From Alphaproteobacteria bacterium (GTDB lineage: Bacteria; Pseudomonadota; Alphaproteobacteria; Rhodobacterales; Rhodobacteraceae), in the NCBI GenBank assembly GCA_030425945.1, contig JAUHZL010000072.1, positions 1-9,784 of the forward strand: DNA of 9,784 nt, in the 5' to 3' direction. Each line of letters starts with the position of its first letter. Positions within the stretch are counted from its first letter, which is position 1. The notes beneath the pieces were generated by a model. That model saw nothing but the letters and a program-made list of their open reading frames with translations, did no database searches and was not told the origin of the DNA. Position numbers and translations under genes: made by a program. This document shows positions 7,302 to 9,784 of this stretch, piece after piece.

Positions 7302-8062
7302 CCTGCGTTCTCGACCACGTCCGGGGCGAAACCTTCCACGGCCGCACCGGCGGGGTGGAGAACGCCTTTCGCTACACCATCGACTACGTGCTCGTGGACC
7401 CGGAGGCCGAGACGGAGTGCGCCCGGCCCTGGCTCTTCTCGCTGAACCGCCGCAACCTCGTCTGGCTGAACGCACGCGACCATGGCGGTGCGCCGGGCAA
7501 GGGGCGTGGCGTGGACTGGGTGCGCGATGTCCTGCACCTGCACGGGCTCGACGAGGCGGATGGCCAGATCCTGCTTCTGGCGCAGCCGCGCATCCTCGGG
7601 CACGTCTTCAACCCGGTCAGCTTCTGGCTGGTGCATGACATGCAGAACCGGCTGCGCGTGGTGATCGCGGAGGTGACCAACACCTTCGGCGACCGGCACT
7701 CGTACCTGTGCCATCACAAGGACCTGCGGCCGATCACCCGGTCGGACACCCTGAGCGCGCAGAAGATCTTCCACGTTTCCCCGTTCCAGCCGGTCGAGGG
7801 CGGCTACACCTTCCGCTTCGACATCCGCGACGATCGCGTCGGCGTCTGGATCGATTACCGCAGCGCAGAAGGCAGCCTGTTCGCCACGCTCACCGGCAAG
7901 CGTGCGCCGCTGACCTCGGTTGGACTGCTCCGCGCGATGCTGCGGCGGCCGTTCGGGTCGCGCCGCGTGCTGGGCCTGATCCACTGGCAGGCGCTGAAGC
8001 TCTGGTGGAAGGGCGCGGTCTACCGCGTCCGCCCGGAACCGCCCAACCACGAGATCAGCTGA
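7298..8062 (+). CDS. ufaO: DUF1365 family protein, UfaO-like
   Basis: A 254-residue DUF1365 protein. Recognisable conserved blocks are RILGHVFNPVSFWLV (98-112), EVTNTFGDRHSYL (125-137), KIFHVSPF (156-163) and IHWQALKLWWKGA (228-240). Many conserved His, Asn and Trp residues and no clear membrane segment are seen; metal or lipid binding is possible but not shown. DUF1365 genes regularly sit beside the FAD oxidoreductase and fatty-acid methyltransferase genes. In R. sphaeroides I recall this position (RSP1090) as UfaO, proposed to use oxygen in forming the furan ring of furan fatty acids. That link is by family and gene order; the exact symbol is moderately certain. The start has GGAGG (7286-7290) with 7-base spacing and the ATGA overlap with the oxidoreductase gene. 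The stop shares one base with the next start (TGATG). Confidence 0.85.
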   Translation: MTCVLDHVRGETFHGRTGGVENAFRYTIDYVLVDPEAETECARPWLFSLNRRNLVWLNARDHGGAPGKGRGVDWVRDVLHLHGLDEADGQILLLAQPRILGHVFNPVSFWLVHDMQNRLRVVIAEVTNTFGDRHSYLCHHKDLRPITRSDTLSAQKIFHVSPFQPVEGGYTFRFDIRDDRVGVWIDYRSAEGSLFATLTGKRAPLTSVGLLRAMLRRPFGSRRVLGLIHWQALKLWWKGAVYRVRPEPPNHEIS

Positions 8063-9300
8063 TGCCCGAGCGTCGCGGGACGGCGCTGCCGTCCTACGCC
8101 GTCTTCGCCGCGACCCTGTCGGCGGCAGGACTGCCGATCTACATCCACGCCCCCAAGTTCTACGTGGACAGCTACGGCGTCTCGCTGTCGGCGCTGGGCG
8201 GCGTGCTGTTCGCGCTGCGCCTGATCGACGTGGTGCAGGACCCGGCCCTCGGCTGGGTTGCCTCGCGGACGCGGGCGATCCGGGGGCTGACCGTCGCCCT
8301 CGGGGCGGCGCTGCTTGGCCTGTCGATGCTGGCGCTCTTCGCGCTGCCGCCGGTCGGACCGCCGCTGCTGTGGTTCGCGCTGTGCCTGACGGGGCTGTTC
8401 TCGGCGTTTTCCTTCCTGACCATCTGCTTCTACGCGCAGGGGGTACAGACAGCCGACCGGTTGCCGGGCAAGGGGCACCTGCGGCTCGCCAGCTGGCGCG
8501 AGACCGGGGCCCTGCTGGGCGTTTGCGTCGCGGCGGCGGCGCCTACGCTGCTGAGCGGGACCGGCGCGCCGTTTGCCCTGTTCGCGGCCGGGTTCGCCGG
8601 GCTCTGCGTCCTCGCCGTGCTGGCGATGCGGCGCGAGTGGGACGCCAGCGCACCCGACGCCCCGGACGGGACCGGGCTGGCCCTTGTCTTGCGCGATGCC
8701 GTTGCCCGGCGGCTGCTCCTGATCGCGCTCGTCAACGCGGCCCCGGTCGCGGTCAGTTCGACGCTGTTCCTGTTCTTCGTCGAAAGCCGTCTCGGTGCGC
8801 CCGGCTGGGAAGGCCCGCTGCTGCTGCTGTTCTTCCTCGCCGCGGCGGCGTCCGCCTCCGGCTGGGGCTGGGTCGCCGGGCGGATCGGGGCGAAGCGCAC
8901 GCTGCTCCTGGCGATGGTGCTTGCCATCCTGTCGTTCGGCTACGCGGCGATGCTGGGGACCGGGGACATCTTGCCCTTTGCCCTGATCTGCCTGGCCTCC
9001 GGGGCGGCGGTCGGGGCCGACCTGACCCTGCTGCCGGCGCTCTTCGCCCGCCGGATGGCGGTCATTTCTCCCGACGCGGCCCAGGGCTTCGGCCTGTGGT
9101 CCTTCGTGTCGAAGTTCGCGCTGGCCTTTGCCGCGGTCACGCTACTTCCCCTGCTTGAGGCCAGCGGGTTCTCCGCCGGTCCGGACAATTCGGAAGGGGC
9201 GCTGCGGGCCCTGTCGCTGCTCTATGCGCTCGTGCCCTGCGCCCTGAAACTCGTGGCGATCGCGCTTCTGGCCGCGACGCCCTTGCCGGAGAGGACATGA
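8062..9300 (+). CDS. GPH/MFS_2-type (MelB-like) membrane transporter
   Basis: A 412-residue polytopic membrane protein with about 11-12 hydrophobic helices. The N-terminal part shows FALRLIDVVQDPALGW (50-65), the D...DP pattern (D56, D60) typical of glycoside-pentoside-hexuronide/MFS_2 transporters, where helix II acids bind the coupling cation. Family members usually move sugars with a cation, but the wider MFS_2 group also includes lysophospholipid carriers such as vertebrate MFSD2A. Here the operon concerns membrane lipids, so a lipid or lipid-breakdown substrate is an inference worth testing. The start at 8062 is taken from the TGATG overlap with the DUF1365 stop; the open frame extends upstream to 7708 only as a shadow. 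No strong ribosome site is visible, so translation is probably coupled. The stop overlaps the next start by ATGA. Confidence 0.88.
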   Translation: MPERRGTALPSYAVFAATLSAAGLPIYIHAPKFYVDSYGVSLSALGGVLFALRLIDVVQDPALGWVASRTRAIRGLTVALGAALLGLSMLALFALPPVGPPLLWFALCLTGLFSAFSFLTICFYAQGVQTADRLPGKGHLRLASWRETGALLGVCVAAAAPTLLSGTGAPFALFAAGFAGLCVLAVLAMRREWDASAPDAPDGTGLALVLRDAVARRLLLIALVNAAPVAVSSTLFLFFVESRLGAPGWEGPLLLLFFLAAAASASGWGWVAGRIGAKRTLLLAMVLAILSFGYAAMLGTGDILPFALICLASGAAVGADLTLLPALFARRMAVISPDAAQGFGLWSFVSKFALAFAAVTLLPLLEASGFSAGPDNSEGALRALSLLYALVPCALKLVAIALLAATPLPERT

Positions 9301-9784
9301 TGGAAGTCTTGATCTGGATCGTCCTTGGGGCCGCGCTCGCCTTCGGACTGGTCGGTCTCGTGCAGTATCGCTGGAGCTTCCGCGCGCAGGCGCCCGAGGA
9401 CTATGCGGGCAAGGGACCCGCTTTCGACATCCGCCGTCACCTGAACGGCCCGATTGCCTGCGAGGGCGTGATCTACGGGCCGACCGGGCGGGTCACCTCG
9501 CGCTTCGTCGCTGAGTTCGACGCGCGCTGGGAGGGAAACCGCGGCGTCATGCGCGAGCACTTCCGCTACGACAGCGGATCGACCCAGGACCGTGAGTGGC
9601 GCCTGACCCTGCGCGAGGACGGGCAGATCGTGGCCGAGGCCGACGATCTGGTCGGACCGGGCAGCGGCCGTCAGTCCGGGCCGGGCGTGCGCCTCGACTA
9701 CCGCATCCGCCTGCCCGAGGATTCGGGCGGCCATGTCCTCGACGTGGTCGACTGGATGTACCTGATGGAAAACGGCGTCATCAT
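9297..9784 (+). CDS. DUF3833 family protein (3' end outside window)
   Basis: An open frame from ATG 9297 runs without a stop to the window edge, giving about 162 residues. It begins with a hydrophobic segment (about residues 4-22) with no lipobox cysteine, so it looks like a signal anchor or signal peptide rather than a lipoprotein. The rest shows FDIRRHLNGPIACEGVIYGP (43-62), TSRFVAEFDARWEG and, near the edge, LDVVDWMYLMENGV, all typical of DUF3833 proteins. The function is unknown; the fold may be lipocalin-like, which is an inference from the alternating strand pattern. A second ATG at 9300 is in frame, and GGAGAGG (9288-9294) could serve either one. The ATGA overlap with the transporter gene places it in the same operon. 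The frame is easily missed because its stop is not present. Confidence 0.85.
   Translation, partial: MMEVLIWIVLGAALAFGLVGLVQYRWSFRAQAPEDYAGKGPAFDIRRHLNGPIACEGVIYGPTGRVTSRFVAEFDARWEGNRGVMREHFRYDSGSTQDREWRLTLREDGQIVAEADDLVGPGSGRQSGPGVRLDYRIRLPEDSGGHVLDVVDWMYLMENGVI

Noticed and set aside
5964..7475. 503-codon minus-strand open frame opposite the FAD oxidoreductase gene
   Set aside because: Low-complexity composition, no known motif, and it would cover the divergent operon's start; it is a codon-bias shadow.
7708..8061. Extended start for the transporter gene at 7708
   Set aside because: The added residues are a Pro/Arg-rich shadow of the DUF1365 gene; the transporter begins naturally at 8062.
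9222..9734. 170-codon minus-strand open frame at the right end
   Set aside because: It lies opposite the DUF3833 gene, whose protein shows family motifs; the minus-strand product has none.

Overview
The window is GC-rich, fully coding DNA from an alphaproteobacterium, most likely Rhodobacterales (Rhodobacter/Paracoccus-like). The basis is codon use, the frequent ATGA stop/start overlaps, and a gene order that, from memory, matches the rpoE-chrR region of Rhodobacter sphaeroides. No mobile elements, RNA genes or CRISPR arrays were seen. No gene-free stretch exceeds 300 bases; the longest is the 223-base divergent promoter region at 5771-5993.

Left part (1-4517, + strand). The tail of one M16 peptidase gene overlaps a second M16 gene that encodes an exported protein lacking the HxxEH zinc motif, so the two look like an active/inactive heterosubunit pair. 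A perfect 10-bp hairpin with a T-run (1435-1462) ends that unit. Next come mutL (mismatch repair, with an intact C-terminal endonuclease motif) and rmuC (membrane-anchored recombination-limiting protein), overlapping by ATGA.

Middle (4527-5770, - strand). rpoE and chrR encode an ECF11-type sigma factor and its zinc anti-sigma factor. In R. sphaeroides this pair controls the response to singlet oxygen and organic hydroperoxides. Both ChrR zinc sites can be read in the sequence. A TGATCC-N18-TAAAG sequence upstream of rpoE looks like an autoregulated RpoE promoter.

Right part (5994-9784, + strand). A tightly coupled operon diverges from rpoE: an FAD-dependent amine-oxidase-like protein (UfaD-like), a DUF1365 protein (UfaO-like), a GPH/MFS_2-type transporter and a DUF3833 protein cut by the window edge. 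It is preceded by TCATCC-N18-TAGCT, a second candidate RpoE promoter. The first two genes are inferred to build furan fatty acids on membrane phospholipids as part of the singlet-oxygen response. The transporter and the DUF3833 protein are the least explained parts and the best candidates for new biology.
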